This document shows, piece after piece, positions 9,051-18,782 of a stretch of DNA of 37,639 nt. Where the stretch lies: contig PMOQ01000070.1 of the NCBI GenBank assembly GCA_003161255.1, positions 1 to 37,639 of the forward strand. The letters are read 5' to 3'. Made by a program: the position numbers and the translations under genes. Below the pieces are notes generated by a model, which was not told where the DNA came from, searched no databases, and saw nothing but the letters and a program-made list of their open reading frames with translations. This DNA comes from Acidimicrobiaceae bacterium. Its GTDB lineage: Bacteria; Actinomycetota; Acidimicrobiia; Acidimicrobiales; RAAP-2. Position 1 is the first letter of the stretch. The number at the start of each line of letters is the position of its first letter.

Positions 9051-9617
9051 ATGAACGAGTTCCATCTTGAGATGCTGTCCAGTCCACGCTGGGCCGAAAT
9101 GCTGGAGCGGGATCTGCTCCCCTGGGTAACCAACGTTGCCGATCTCGGTGACGATGTGCTCGAGGTCGGACCGGGGCCGGGACTCACGACAGACCTGCTG
9201 CGGTCACGCACGGCCAGGCTCACTGCGGTGGAGATCGACCCGGTCATGGCCGAGCGTCTCAGCGAACGGCTGGCCGGCACGAACGTCGTCGTGATCAACG
9301 GGAGTGCGGCTAGCACGGGGTTCCCGGACGGGCGGTTCTCGGCAGCAGCTTGCTTCGCCGTGCTGCATCACGTGCCCTCGGTCGACCTCCAGGACCGGAT
9401 CTTCCGTGAGATCCTCCGGGTGCTTCGTCCGGGCGGGGTGCTTGTGGCATCCGACGGCTACTACAACGAGGGAACCCGCCTCCACCATGTCGACCATGTG
9501 TTCGTTCCACTCGACCCAGATGCGCTTCCCGTTCGACTGAGCGACATCGGATTCACGGACGTAGGCGTCGATTGGGGTGAGTACGACTTCCGCTTCATCG
9601 CCCGAAAGCCCTGTTAA
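9051..9617 (+). CDS. Class I SAM-dependent methyltransferase
   Basis: 188 residues of the Methyltransferase_11/UbiE-like type. Motif I is VLEVGPGPGLTTDLL (about 35-50), the acidic ribose-binding residue is in LTAVEIDP, and motifs II/III are PDGRFSAAACFAVLHHV and LRVLRPGGVLVASDG. The substrate is unknown; the short length leaves little room for a separate substrate-binding domain. ATG 9051 is preceded by GGGGAGGT, about 12 nt upstream. The gene stands alone between two copies of a direct repeat (8938-8966 and 9654-9682) and next to APH-like and GNAT genes, so it may be part of a small acquired block, but nothing proves a resistance role. Confidence 0.85.
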   Translation: MNEFHLEMLSSPRWAEMLERDLLPWVTNVADLGDDVLEVGPGPGLTTDLLRSRTARLTAVEIDPVMAERLSERLAGTNVVVINGSAASTGFPDGRFSAAACFAVLHHVPSVDLQDRIFREILRVLRPGGVLVASDGYYNEGTRLHHVDHVFVPLDPDALPVRLSDIGFTDVGVDWGEYDFRFIARKPC

Positions 9618-9653
9618 CCCTCGGGACAAGCGTCCTGAGCAGTCGGCTTGGCG

Positions 9654-9682
9654 CGAGGCACGGGTGAGGAGCGTTTGACCGG
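9654..9682 (+). repeat. 29-bp imperfect direct repeat, copy 2
   Basis: Second copy of the repeat at 8938-8966 (27/29 identical), just after the methyltransferase stop. On the minus strand it lies in a 28-codon reading frame beginning ATGAGCGCGACG (about 9700) whose ATGA overlaps the stop of another short frame (MSVTERRMSQWLDVSDELAG, start about 9846). These may be gene remnants. Confidence 0.75.
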
Positions 9683-9902
9683 CTCGTGCGTCGCGCTCAT
9701 GATGTCCCCGATGAGGAAGCTCCTCGCCGATGATCCGACGGGGGTGAGGCCGTGGTGTGCGCTCTCCGTCCTGACGCGCCCCGGATCCCGGCCAACTCGT
9801 CGCTGACATCCAGCCACTGAGACATCCGCCGCTCCGTAACGCTCATCACCGAGCACTGGGCGCGCCATCGCAAGCATTCGCTTCGATCAAGGAGTCTCAA
9901 GT

Positions 9903-10703
9903 TTGAACGCAACACAGATCCAGGCCTATCTCCGCGCGAGCGGGATTGGATCCGATCACGAACAAGTCGGGCCTTTCTTGGCCCATTTCACTCCCGGGAC
10001 AGATCATCCGATGCGTAACTACGCGATCCCCGATGACGACGCCCAACCCTCGAGAATCGAGGTGGACGCGCTCATCGAGGCCTTCGAGCGTCGCGGCCTC
10101 AAGCCTCGGCTCGAATACGCGGCCGATGCTGCGCCGCGCCTCGAGACGATCCTGCTGGATGCCGGCTTCGAGCTCGAAGACCGTCTCACGGTCATGACGT
10201 GTGATCCGTCGGGGAACCAACAGTCGAGCGACGCCATCGCCTTCGAGGTCGGCGTGGCCGAGTCCGACCGGGAACACATCGACGCCATCGTTGTCGCCAA
10301 CGACGCCTACGGCGAGCCCGGACCGCCACCCGGCGAGGACGCCGTTGCCGCCCGCCGGCGCATGTCAGAAGCCGGCGGAGCGATCGTCCTGGCTCGGGAC
10401 CGGGCAACCGGCCGGCCGGCGGGGTCGGGGGTGCTGCAGATCCCGCGGGCCGGGGTGAGCGAGCTGGGGGCCGTCGGCACACGGTCGGAGTTCCGCAACC
10501 GCGGGGTGGCCCAGGCCGTGACCGCTCGGCTGGTCCGAGCGGCGTCGGAGCACGGTGTCGCACTCGTCTGGCTCACTGCGGAAGGCATGCAGGCCGAACG
10601 GGTCTACTGGCGGGCCGGCTTCGTCCTCGGTGACGTGCAGATGGTCCACATCTCCAGGCCCGGAGGTCGGCGGGCCGGCAGGGCCGAACCGGCGGCCCGG
10701 TGA
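9903..10703 (+). CDS. GNAT-family N-acetyltransferase (two-part)
   Basis: 266 residues from a TTG start at 9903, chosen because a strong AAGGAG (9889-9894) sits 8 nt upstream and no ATG with comparable support exists. The C-terminal half is the GNAT fold: acetyl-CoA pyrophosphate loop RNRGVAQAVTARLV followed by VWLTAEGMQAERVYWRAGF, the usual end of the fold. The N-terminal ~110 residues (LETILLDAGFELEDR) resemble a second, degenerate GNAT-like half. The substrate is unknown. It follows the APH-like and methyltransferase genes; together they look like small-molecule-modifying enzymes. Confidence 0.82.
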   Translation: MNATQIQAYLRASGIGSDHEQVGPFLAHFTPGTDHPMRNYAIPDDDAQPSRIEVDALIEAFERRGLKPRLEYAADAAPRLETILLDAGFELEDRLTVMTCDPSGNQQSSDAIAFEVGVAESDREHIDAIVVANDAYGEPGPPPGEDAVAARRRMSEAGGAIVLARDRATGRPAGSGVLQIPRAGVSELGAVGTRSEFRNRGVAQAVTARLVRAASEHGVALVWLTAEGMQAERVYWRAGFVLGDVQMVHISRPGGRRAGRAEPAAR

Positions 10704-11041
10704 GGGGGGCGTAACATTGGATCGGGTTGCGTGCGGGTCTGTGGTTGAAAGTCGATGCCAGTCGCAGGCAAAACGACCCACGTAAGGCAACTTCTGGTTG
10801 CTGAGCATGGTGCGACTTAGAGGTAAGTCCTGCCCGTCCCTCCGATCCTCGGGGGGTAGCGGAGACGGGGCGATGCGAGCCAGATCCGGGGTCGAAGGGT
10901 CCAAGACCGCCGACACCGGGGCCGTCACCCCCGCAGCAGGCGAGTGTGGGGTCAAAGACCAGGTCAGCCGCACGCAGCCCGACCCAAAATCGCCTCCCTA
11001 GAACGGGTCCGTAGAGGACCGCCCGTTAGGATCGACCCGAT
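10704..11041. other. 338-nt intergenic region upstream of secA with several hairpins
   Basis: No convincing protein is encoded. Foldable elements include GACTT/AAGTC (10814-10818 with 10825-10829), a strong two-part stem CCCGT..CTCCG with CGGAG..ACGGG (10833-10869), and several GGTC/GACC pairs further on. It may be a structured leader or small RNA. I matched it to no RNA family I know (tmRNA, RNase P, SRP, 6S and the common riboswitches were considered). Confidence 0.35.
11027..11041 (+). promoter_or_regulatory. Putative leaderless promoter (-10 TAGGAT) for secA
   Basis: TAGGAT at 11027-11032 precedes the ATG (11042) by 9 nt, and no Shine-Dalgarno sequence is visible. If it is used, the hairpin-rich region upstream would not be part of the secA mRNA. 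Confidence 0.5.
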
Positions 11042-12153
<1,112 letters not shown>

Positions 12154-12157
<4 letters not shown>

Positions 12158-13833
12158 CGGGCACGGCGGAGACCGAGGCCGCGGAGTTCTCCAACACCTA
12201 CAAGCTCACGGTCATCCCGATCCCGACCAACCGGCCCAACCAGCGCCTTGACGAGCCAGACCTGATCTACAAGACCGAGGACGCCAAGTTCGAGTCCGTC
12301 GTCGAGGACATCGTCGAGCGCCGCGAACGCGGCCAGCCGGTGCTGGTTGGCACGGCCTCGGTCGCGAAGTCCGAGCATCTCTCGAGGCTGCTCGACAAGC
12401 GCGGGATTCCCCACGAGGTGCTCAACGCGAAGCAGCACTTCCGCGAGGCCGAGATCGTCGCGCAGGCGGGTCGTCCAGGAGCAGTCACCGTCGCGACCAA
12501 CATGGCCGGCCGAGGGGTGGACATCGTGCTTGGCGGCAACGCCGAGAACCTCGCGCAGCGAGAGCTCCGCGCCCAGGGGCTCACCCAGGGCGACGAGGCC
12601 TGGGAGGCGGCATGGCCCGAGGCGCTCGCCCGTCACACCCCGGCGTGCACAAAGGACGCCGCGCGAGTGATCGAGGCGGGCGGGCTCTACGTGCTCGGCT
12701 CCGAGCGCCACGAGTCACGGCGCATCGACAACCAGCTGCGCGGACGCTCGGGACGCCAGGGCGATCCGGGCGAGTCGAGGTTCTTCCTCTCGCTCGAAGA
12801 CGAGCTCATGCGGCTCTTCGCGACCGGTGCGGTCAGCTGGGTCATGGACAGGGCCATCCCCGACGACGTGCCCATCGAGGCCAAGATGGTGACCAAGGCG
12901 ATCGAGCGCGCACAGAACACCGTCGAGGGACGCAACGCAGAGACCCGCAAGGACGTCCTCAAGTACGACGAGGTGATGAACGAGCAGCGAAAGGTGATCT
13001 ACGCGCGCCGCCTTCAGATCCTCGAGGACGAGGACCTGCACGCGAGGACGCTCGAGCTGATCGACGTGGCGGCACAGACGCTCGTCGAGCGCTCGTGCCC
13101 CTCGGAGTTCCCCGAGGACTGGGACCTGCACCGGCTCATCCTCGAAGCCACGCAGTACTGGCCGACCACGCTCACCGCCGACGGGCTCGCCGACAGCGAG
13201 TCGCTGCCGGTGCTCACCGACCTCGTCCGCAACGACGGCGTCGAGTACTACGAGAGGCACTGCGAGGAGTTGCCCGGTGGCGAGGAGACCGCTCGGGCGA
13301 TCGAGCGGGACGTCATGCTCCAGATCCTCGACCAGCGCTGGCGCGAGCACCTGAGCGAGATGGACCACCTGCGCGACGGCATCCATCTGCGCGCCGTCGC
13401 CCAGCTGGACCCGCTCGTCGCCTGGCAGCGCGAGGGCTACACGATGTTCGAGAAGCTGCTCGACTCGATCGACGACGACTACCTGCGCTACGTGCTCCAC
13501 GTGGAGGCGATCGTCAATCCGGCCGTCGAGCCGGACCTGGCCCGGGCCGTCTACGAAGCCGCGGACGACCCGGTCGCGGGCACGCTCGCGCTGACCTCCC
13601 AGCTGCTCGCCGACCGCGGCACGGAAGTCGACCCGACGGTGGATGCGCTGAATGTGGCTGCGCCACCGTCGGGCAACGGGGCCGGGGGGAGCCAGCGGGC
13701 CGCCCAGCCGCTCGCGGTCGACGAGCAGACAATGGTCCCGACGATCAAGGCTCCGCACGAGAAGATCGGTCGCAACGAGCCGTGCTGGTGCGGCAGCGGC
13801 AAGAAGTTCAAGCTCTGCCATGGCGCCGCCTGA
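12154..13833 (+). CDS. secA: SecA translocase ATPase, C-terminal part (frameshifted)
   Basis: Continuation of SecA; homology in this frame begins at 12043 ([11 protein letters not shown]), upstream of the first ATG at 12154. It has the second ATPase domain ([31 protein letters not shown]), the helical scaffold/wing region ([26 protein letters not shown]) and the C-terminal zinc-binding/SecB-type tail [18 protein letters not shown]. Removing the extra bases at 11975 and 12042 gives one protein of about 929 residues, close to other actinobacterial SecA1 proteins. The last 14 nt overlap prfB. Confidence 0.92.
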
Positions 13834-14971
13834 GGTCGCCGGGAGCGGCGAACGTCGTGATCTCACCGCCGAGCTCGCCGGGCTGAGCGGGCGGATCGCC
13901 GAGGCCGAGGGGTACCTCGACATCGACACGCGACGTAGCCGCAGGGACGAGCTCGAGGCCGAAGCCGCGCGCCCCGATCTGTGGGACGACGCCGACCACG
14001 CCCGCGCCGTGACGACCGAGCTCGGACGGATCTCCGATGACGTGGCTCGGTTCGAGGAACTCACCGCGAGTCTCGACGACGCGCGGGTGCTCGACGAGCT
14101 GGTCACCGAGGCCGAGGCGGACGGCGCACCGGAGGAGGGGTTGGCCAAGGAGTTGGAGGAGGCCATCGACAGCCTGGAGACCAGAGTGGCGCGCCTCGAG
14201 CTCCAGTCGCTGCTTTCGGGCGAGTACGACGACCGCGATGCGGTCGCGGAGGTCCACGCCGGTGCCGGCGGGACCGACGCGCAGGACTGGGCCGAGATGC
14301 TATTGCGCATGTACACGCGGTGGGCCGAGCGGCGCGGCTTCAGCATCGAGATCGACGAGGTGACCGAGGGCAAGGAGGCCGGGATCCTTTCGGCCACTTT
14401 CATCGTCCGGGGGCGGTTCGCGTACGGCCTCCTGTCGGCCGAACGGGGGGTGCACCGGCTGGTCCGGATCTCGCCGTTCGACTCCCAGCATCGGCGCCAG
14501 ACCAGCTTCGCCTCGCTCGATGCCGTCCCGTTCCTCGATGAGCTCACGGGGGAGGTGGAGATCGACGAGAAGGACCTCCGGATCGACCTTTATCGATCGT
14601 CGGGGGCGGGGGGCCAACACGTCAACAAGACCGACTCGGCGGTCCGGCTCACCCACCTGCCGACCGGGATCGTCGTGTCGTGCCAGAACGAGCGCAGCCA
14701 GCACCAGAACAAGGCCAAGGCGATGCAGATCCTGACAGCCAAGCTCGCCCAGCGTGAACGCGAGGAGCGCCAGGCCGAGATCGACAAGATCGGCGGCGAT
14801 CGGGCCGACAACGCCTGGGGGAGTCAGATCCGCTCCTACACGCTGGCACCGTTCCAGTTGGTCAAGGACGTGCGGACGGGCGTCGAGACCGGCAACGTCG
14901 ATGCGGTGCTCGACGGTGACATCGACGCCTTCATCGAGGCCGAGCTTCGCCGGCGCCGGTCGGGCGGTTAG
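13820..14971 (+). CDS. prfB: Peptide chain release factor 2
   Basis: 383 residues. RF2 recognises UGA/UAA stop codons and triggers peptide release on the ribosome. The codon-recognition tripeptide SPF is at about 218-220 (RISPFDSQHRR) and the catalytic GGQ at 264-266 (SSGAGGQHVNKTDSAVR). The N-terminal coiled-coil domain begins at once (AGLSGRIAEAEGYLDIDTRR). No CTTTGA programmed-frameshift site is seen, so the RF2 autoregulatory frameshift of many bacteria appears to be absent. ATG 13820 lies inside the end of secA, a 14-nt overlap suggesting coupling. Confidence 0.96.
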   Translation: MAPPEVAGSGERRDLTAELAGLSGRIAEAEGYLDIDTRRSRRDELEAEAARPDLWDDADHARAVTTELGRISDDVARFEELTASLDDARVLDELVTEAEADGAPEEGLAKELEEAIDSLETRVARLELQSLLSGEYDDRDAVAEVHAGAGGTDAQDWAEMLLRMYTRWAERRGFSIEIDEVTEGKEAGILSATFIVRGRFAYGLLSAERGVHRLVRISPFDSQHRRQTSFASLDAVPFLDELTGEVEIDEKDLRIDLYRSSGAGGQHVNKTDSAVRLTHLPTGIVVSCQNERSQHQNKAKAMQILTAKLAQREREERQAEIDKIGGDRADNAWGSQIRSYTLAPFQLVKDVRTGVETGNVDAVLDGDIDAFIEAELRRRRSGG

Positions 14972-15022
14972 CCCCGACCCGAGCATCGATCGGGTGGCCC
15001 GCGGGCGGTGGCCCGGGATCGC

Positions 15023-15037
15023 TAGCGTCGTTCGGTC
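15023..15037 (+). promoter_or_regulatory. Putative leaderless promoter (-10 TAGCGT)
   Basis: TAGCGT at 15023-15028 is 9 nt before the ATG at 15038 and there is no Shine-Dalgarno sequence. It suggests that the glycosyltransferase gene has its own promoter although it follows prfB closely. Confidence 0.42.
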
Positions 15038-16405
15038 ATGCTCTCCGACGTCATCGGCCCGCTTCGGGTCCTCTATCTCGTGCATGCGCTGCCGCCGTGC
15101 GAGGTCTCCGGCCCACCCCTGATCGCGCACGCGTACGCCAAGCGGACCGCCGACCGAGGATGGAAGACCACGGTCGTCTCGGCGGACCCGTCTGTGGCCA
15201 GGTGGGGCGACGTCGTCGACATTCGAGAACCCGGAGAATGGTTCCACCGACTGGCCGTGCCTCCCACCCGATTCGGGACATGGGGCCTACTGGCGGCGTC
15301 GGACAAGCGGGACCCGAAGAGCGAGGCCACCCGGTTCTTCGTCGAAACCCTCCGTCGCGCCCGGCCCGACTTGGTGCACGTCGTCGACAACGTGCACCTG
15401 CCGCTCGGCTGGCCCCACCTGGCCAGTCAGGCCGGCGTCCCGGTGGTCCGTTCGGTGATCTCGGCCGACGATCTCTGCGCGTTGGGCCGCCCGGTGTCAC
15501 CGGCGTCGGGTCCGGCCGGATACTGCGCCGCACCGTTGACGCCTGAGAAGTGCCTGTCGTGCCTCACCGCCACGTACGGCGACGACTTCGAATGGCCGGT
15601 CCAAGCCGGGACTGCGGGCTCGAGTCCGAAGACGGAGGACCGGCCGCTCGAGCGGCTGAAGGTCAAGCGAGGCGAAGCCGAGCGTCAGTTCGGCTCAGTC
15701 TTCGAACGTCTTATCTTCTCGAACGCGGCCTGGCGGCAGTACTTCGAAGAGACACGTCCGCTCGACCCCGACCGCGTCCGGATGATCGAGAGCGGCATCG
15801 ACCTGACCGTGTGGCGGCATCCCGCGGCCCGGATCGCGAAGGGACCCGGTGAACCGGTGGTGTTCGCTCTCGCCGGCTCGCCCGATCCGGCCGGCGGTCA
15901 TCTCGACGCGGTCCGGGCGTTCACCGGACCCGAGCTCGTCGACCGGGACGACTGGCGGCTCCGATTCCTCGGGCCGGTCGATCCAGCCATGCTCGCCCCG
16001 CTCCTCGCTCCCAACCCCCGGGTGGAGATCGTCGGTCCCTACGAGCCTCAGGACCTGCCGAACCACTTGGCCACCGCCGACGTCGGTCTCTCGACGTCGC
16101 TGTTCGCGACGTCCGACCGCGTCACGAGGGAGTACCTGCTCGCCGGGTTGCCGGTGGTGGCCAACCCGACGTTCGGGAACCGAGACCTGGTCGTCGACGG
16201 TCGCAACGCGATCACGTATGACCGGGGCCAACCCGACGGACTGGCCCGCGCTGTCTGCGCGGTGCTCGACGACCGAGCGCTCCTCGAACGGCTGACGACG
16301 GCGGCCGCGGCCGCGAGGCATATGGTTCGCTCGGTCGACGACGAGATGGCCGAGATCGTCTCGCTCTACGGCGAGGTGGTCAAGGCGCGTCGGGGATCGA
16401 GGTAA
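15038..16405 (+). CDS. GT-B glycosyltransferase (GT4-like)
   Basis: 455 residues. The N-terminal Rossmann domain starts RVLYLVHALPPCEVSGPP with a later RPDLVHVVDNVHLPL, typical of GT4-like acceptor domains. A central cysteine-bearing stretch YCAAPLTPEKCLSCL recurs in some family members. The C-terminal donor domain has RMIESGIDLTVW and the helix TREYLLAGLPVVANPTFGNRDLV (Glu-containing UDP-sugar pocket). Donor and acceptor are unknown. It interrupts the common prfB-ftsE-ftsX order, and the neighbouring rml/GT2 block suggests envelope polysaccharide work. Confidence 0.85.
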   Translation: MLSDVIGPLRVLYLVHALPPCEVSGPPLIAHAYAKRTADRGWKTTVVSADPSVARWGDVVDIREPGEWFHRLAVPPTRFGTWGLLAASDKRDPKSEATRFFVETLRRARPDLVHVVDNVHLPLGWPHLASQAGVPVVRSVISADDLCALGRPVSPASGPAGYCAAPLTPEKCLSCLTATYGDDFEWPVQAGTAGSSPKTEDRPLERLKVKRGEAERQFGSVFERLIFSNAAWRQYFEETRPLDPDRVRMIESGIDLTVWRHPAARIAKGPGEPVVFALAGSPDPAGGHLDAVRAFTGPELVDRDDWRLRFLGPVDPAMLAPLLAPNPRVEIVGPYEPQDLPNHLATADVGLSTSLFATSDRVTREYLLAGLPVVANPTFGNRDLVVDGRNAITYDRGQPDGLARAVCAVLDDRALLERLTTAAAAARHMVRSVDDEMAEIVSLYGEVVKARRGSR

Positions 16406-16896
16406 CCGCCGGGTCCGACAACCCGACCCTCGGCCAGGCGGAGGTCATCTCGACGGGTGACCCGGCCGGGGTCGAAGCCCGAGAGCGAGGGACCGGTGGT
16501 TCGACGGCCCGCCGGAGTTCCTCGGCGCCACCGAAGCGCTATTCGACGCCCGCCCATGTCCGGGGAGCTTGGTCGCCAGAGTGCCGAACATGTAGCCCTG
16601 CGGTGTCGATCGAGCGAGGGATCCGTCGACGACGCCCATTCTTTGCCGCGCGGCGGGGGTCGAGCTCTTCTGAGCGGCGCTCACGGACTGCGGTTCTGTT
16701 GCAGACCCGCGCAGTTTCTGACAAAAACTGCAATGACGTGCTCGATATCCACAGAGGTTCGAGAAACACCAGGTCAATCGGGGGTTGTCGGGGCCGCCAC
16801 CGCGGTTGTCAATGACGCGAGACGTTCGTTCAACGCCGATCCCCGGCGTGGCCTACCCACCCTGGCGACCTCGACTAGGTAGGCTTGGCCGGTCAG
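16406..16896. other. 491-nt region without a recognisable gene
   Basis: Several short frames are open on both strands but none reads like a protein family. One clear structure is a 7-bp perfect inverted repeat GCAGTTT/AAACTGC (16711-16731, 7-nt loop) in a locally AT-richer patch. The promoter for the downstream leader ORF and ftsE is at its right end. Confidence 0.45.
16880..16896 (+). promoter_or_regulatory. Putative promoter (-10 TAGGCT) for leader ORF and ftsEX
   Basis: TAGGCT at 16880-16885, preceded by an overlapping TAGGT, sits 11 nt before the ATG of a 26-codon ORF that is coupled to ftsE. Confidence 0.42.
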
Positions 16897-16977
16897 ATGC
16901 CTGCTCGACCGCTCTTTGTGTTCGGTGACCTGCTCAGTGCACCGGTCTCACTCGTTCTGACAGCGATATTCACATGA
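16897..16977 (+). CDS. Possible 26-aa leader peptide coupled to ftsE
   Basis: This short ORF begins at ATG 16897 and encodes 26 residues ([20 protein letters not shown], then LTAIFT). Its TGA overlaps the ftsE ATG in the arrangement ATGA. ftsE itself has no obvious Shine-Dalgarno sequence, so translation of the leader could deliver ribosomes to ftsE. The peptide is hydrophobic with one Asp. It is too short for homology-based judgement; the exact overlap and the promoter-like box upstream are the evidence. Confidence 0.4.
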   Translation: MPARPLFVFGDLLSAPVSLVLTAIFT

Positions 16978-17708
16978 TTCGATTCGACAACGTCACAAAG
17001 GTCTACAAAAGCGGCACGGTCGCCGTCCGGAACGTCTCCCTCGACATCCAAAAGGGTGAGTTCGTCTTCTTGGTCGGCCCGTCGGGATCCGGAAAGACCA
17101 CCTGTATACGGATGCTCCTGCGTGAGGAGCTTCCGGACCGGGGACGGATTTGGGTGGCCGGGCGCGAGATCATCCACATGCCGAAGTGGCGCGTTCCCTA
17201 TCTCCGGCGCAACGTCGGGTGCGTCTTCCAAGACTTTCGACTTCTTCCCAACAAGACGGTGTTCCAAAACGTCGCATTCGCCCTCGAGGTCATCGGGCGG
17301 CCCAAGAACGTCGTCGAGACCCAGGTCCCGCAGGTTCTCGAGCTGGTCGGTTTGGCCAAGAAGCGCGACGCCCTGCCGAGCGAGCTCTCCGGTGGTGAGC
17401 AGCAGCGCGTCGCCGTGGCCCGCGCGTTCGTGAACCGTCCGCTGATCCTGTTGGCTGACGAGCCGACCGGGAACCTCGACCCCGCCACCAGCCAAGGGAT
17501 CATGCGCCTCCTCGACCGGATCAACCGGACGGGCACCACGGTCGTGATCGCCACCCACGACGCGGCGCTCGTCGACTGGATGCGTCGCCGGGTCGTCGAG
17601 CTCGACCAGGGCACCATCGTCCGCGACCAGGCCCGCGGTGTATACGGCATCGACGCCACGAGCGGGTCCGTGCCGCGGACCGAAGTCGGCGCCCGCCGGA
17701 CCTCCTGA
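16974..17708 (+). CDS. ftsE: Cell division ATP-binding protein FtsE
   Basis: 244 residues. FtsE is the cytoplasmic ATPase of the FtsEX complex that activates peptidoglycan hydrolases at the septum. ABC motifs: Walker [11 protein letters not shown] (about 35-44), Q-loop [14 protein letters not shown] (the FRLLP stretch is FtsE-specific), signature [14 protein letters not shown], Walker [12 protein letters not shown] and the switch His in VIATHD. An extra ~20-residue C-terminal tail ([21 protein letters not shown]) goes beyond the core. The start overlaps a possible leader ORF stop (ATGA). ftsX follows after 1 nt. Confidence 0.96.
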   Translation: MIRFDNVTKVYKSGTVAVRNVSLDIQKGEFVFLVGPSGSGKTTCIRMLLREELPDRGRIWVAGREIIHMPKWRVPYLRRNVGCVFQDFRLLPNKTVFQNVAFALEVIGRPKNVVETQVPQVLELVGLAKKRDALPSELSGGEQQRVAVARAFVNRPLILLADEPTGNLDPATSQGIMRLLDRINRTGTTVVIATHDAALVDWMRRRVVELDQGTIVRDQARGVYGIDATSGSVPRTEVGARRTS

Positions 17709-17709
17709 C

Positions 17710-18588
17710 GTGCCCCTCTCGCCCGACTACATCGTTCGGGAGACGGCCACCAACCTTTGGCGGAACCGGCTGATGACGATCGCCGCGGTGTTGACTGTGG
17801 CGGTGTCCCTGGCCCTGGTCGGGGCCGCCCTGGTCCTCAAGCAGGGGGCCGCCAACGCCGAGGTCGAGTGGCAGCGGGGGACCCAGGTCGAGGTGTGGAT
17901 GAACCCGACCTCGAGCCTGTCGGAGAACCACGCAATCAGCAACGAGCTCGCGCAACTCCCGTACGTGCACGCGTGCAGCTTCCACTCCCAGCTCGCGGAC
18001 TACCACGAGGCCCAGAAGCTGCTCACGACCTCTGAGTTCTCAGCACTGACGCCGAAGACGACCCCCGCCTCCTACCGGTGCACCCCCAACCAGCCTCAAG
18101 ACGCGCAATTCGTGGTCAACCGGTTCAAGGGTCAGGCAGGGGTGCTCAAGGTTGGAGCGCCCCTCCAACAGATCCACACCATGGAGGAGACGATCACCGT
18201 CTTGCAGTGGGTGTTCGTCGCCGTGGCGCTGGTCTTGCTCTTATCCGCCGGCGTCTTGATCCTGAACACGATTCGAATGGCGATCTTCGCCCGACGGCGC
18301 GAGGTGTCGGTCATGAAGCTGGTCGGGGCGACCAACTGGTTCATCCGCCTGCCGTTCATGTCCGAGGGCCTCATCCAGGGGCTGGTGGGCTCCCTGGTGG
18401 CCGCCTCCGTCGTCTTCGGGCTCCACGAGCTACTGAACAGCCTGAGCAACAACTCGACCTCGGTGCTGGCTCAGATGCGCCTTTCCGGTTGGGAGATCTT
18501 CGGCACCGACGCCATCGTGATCGTGATCGGTGCGCTCATCGGCACGGTCGGCTCGGCTGTCGCCATCCGTCGTTTCCTCGACGTCTGA
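17710..18588 (+). CDS. ftsX: Cell division protein FtsX
   Basis: 292 residues from GTG 17710, 1 nt after ftsE. The membrane partner of FtsE. Predicted layout: a short cytoplasmic N-terminus (IVRETATNLWRNRLMTIAA), TM1 about 21-43, an extracellular domain about 45-160 that in actinobacteria contacts peptidoglycan hydrolases, TM2 about 165-187, TM3 about 217-240 and TM4 about 266-286. Two Cys in the extracellular domain (VHACSF, YRCTP) could form a disulfide. The conserved MKLVGATNWFIRLPFMSEG after TM2 is the FtsX signature. Confidence 0.95.
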   Translation: MPLSPDYIVRETATNLWRNRLMTIAAVLTVAVSLALVGAALVLKQGAANAEVEWQRGTQVEVWMNPTSSLSENHAISNELAQLPYVHACSFHSQLADYHEAQKLLTTSEFSALTPKTTPASYRCTPNQPQDAQFVVNRFKGQAGVLKVGAPLQQIHTMEETITVLQWVFVAVALVLLLSAGVLILNTIRMAIFARRREVSVMKLVGATNWFIRLPFMSEGLIQGLVGSLVAASVVFGLHELLNSLSNNSTSVLAQMRLSGWEIFGTDAIVIVIGALIGTVGSAVAIRRFLDV

Positions 18589-18782
18589 AGTACCAAGACC
18601 ACGGACAATGGTCAGCTGGGGACTGCGTGCGGTGGGTCCGACCAGCCACGATCCTGGCCAATCACAGTCCTGGCGTTTTCGCAGGAGACGTGCCGGGTAG
18701 GCCAGAACAGCACTCGGTTACAGGAGGGCTCCTCCCAAGCCCACGCTCTCAGCCGCCGGCGGGCCGACGGATCGGGAGCTGC

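Noticed and set aside
10704-11041. tmRNA, RNase P or riboswitch upstream of secA
   Set aside because: A GAGGTAAGTCC stretch recalls the RNase P GAGGAAAGTCC core and the 5' end recalls tmRNA, but the other conserved elements, tag frame and closing helices are missing.
13820-13900. Programmed +1 frameshift in prfB
   Set aside because: The expected CTTTGA site and its upstream Shine-Dalgarno-like spacer are not present; the RF2 frame is open throughout.
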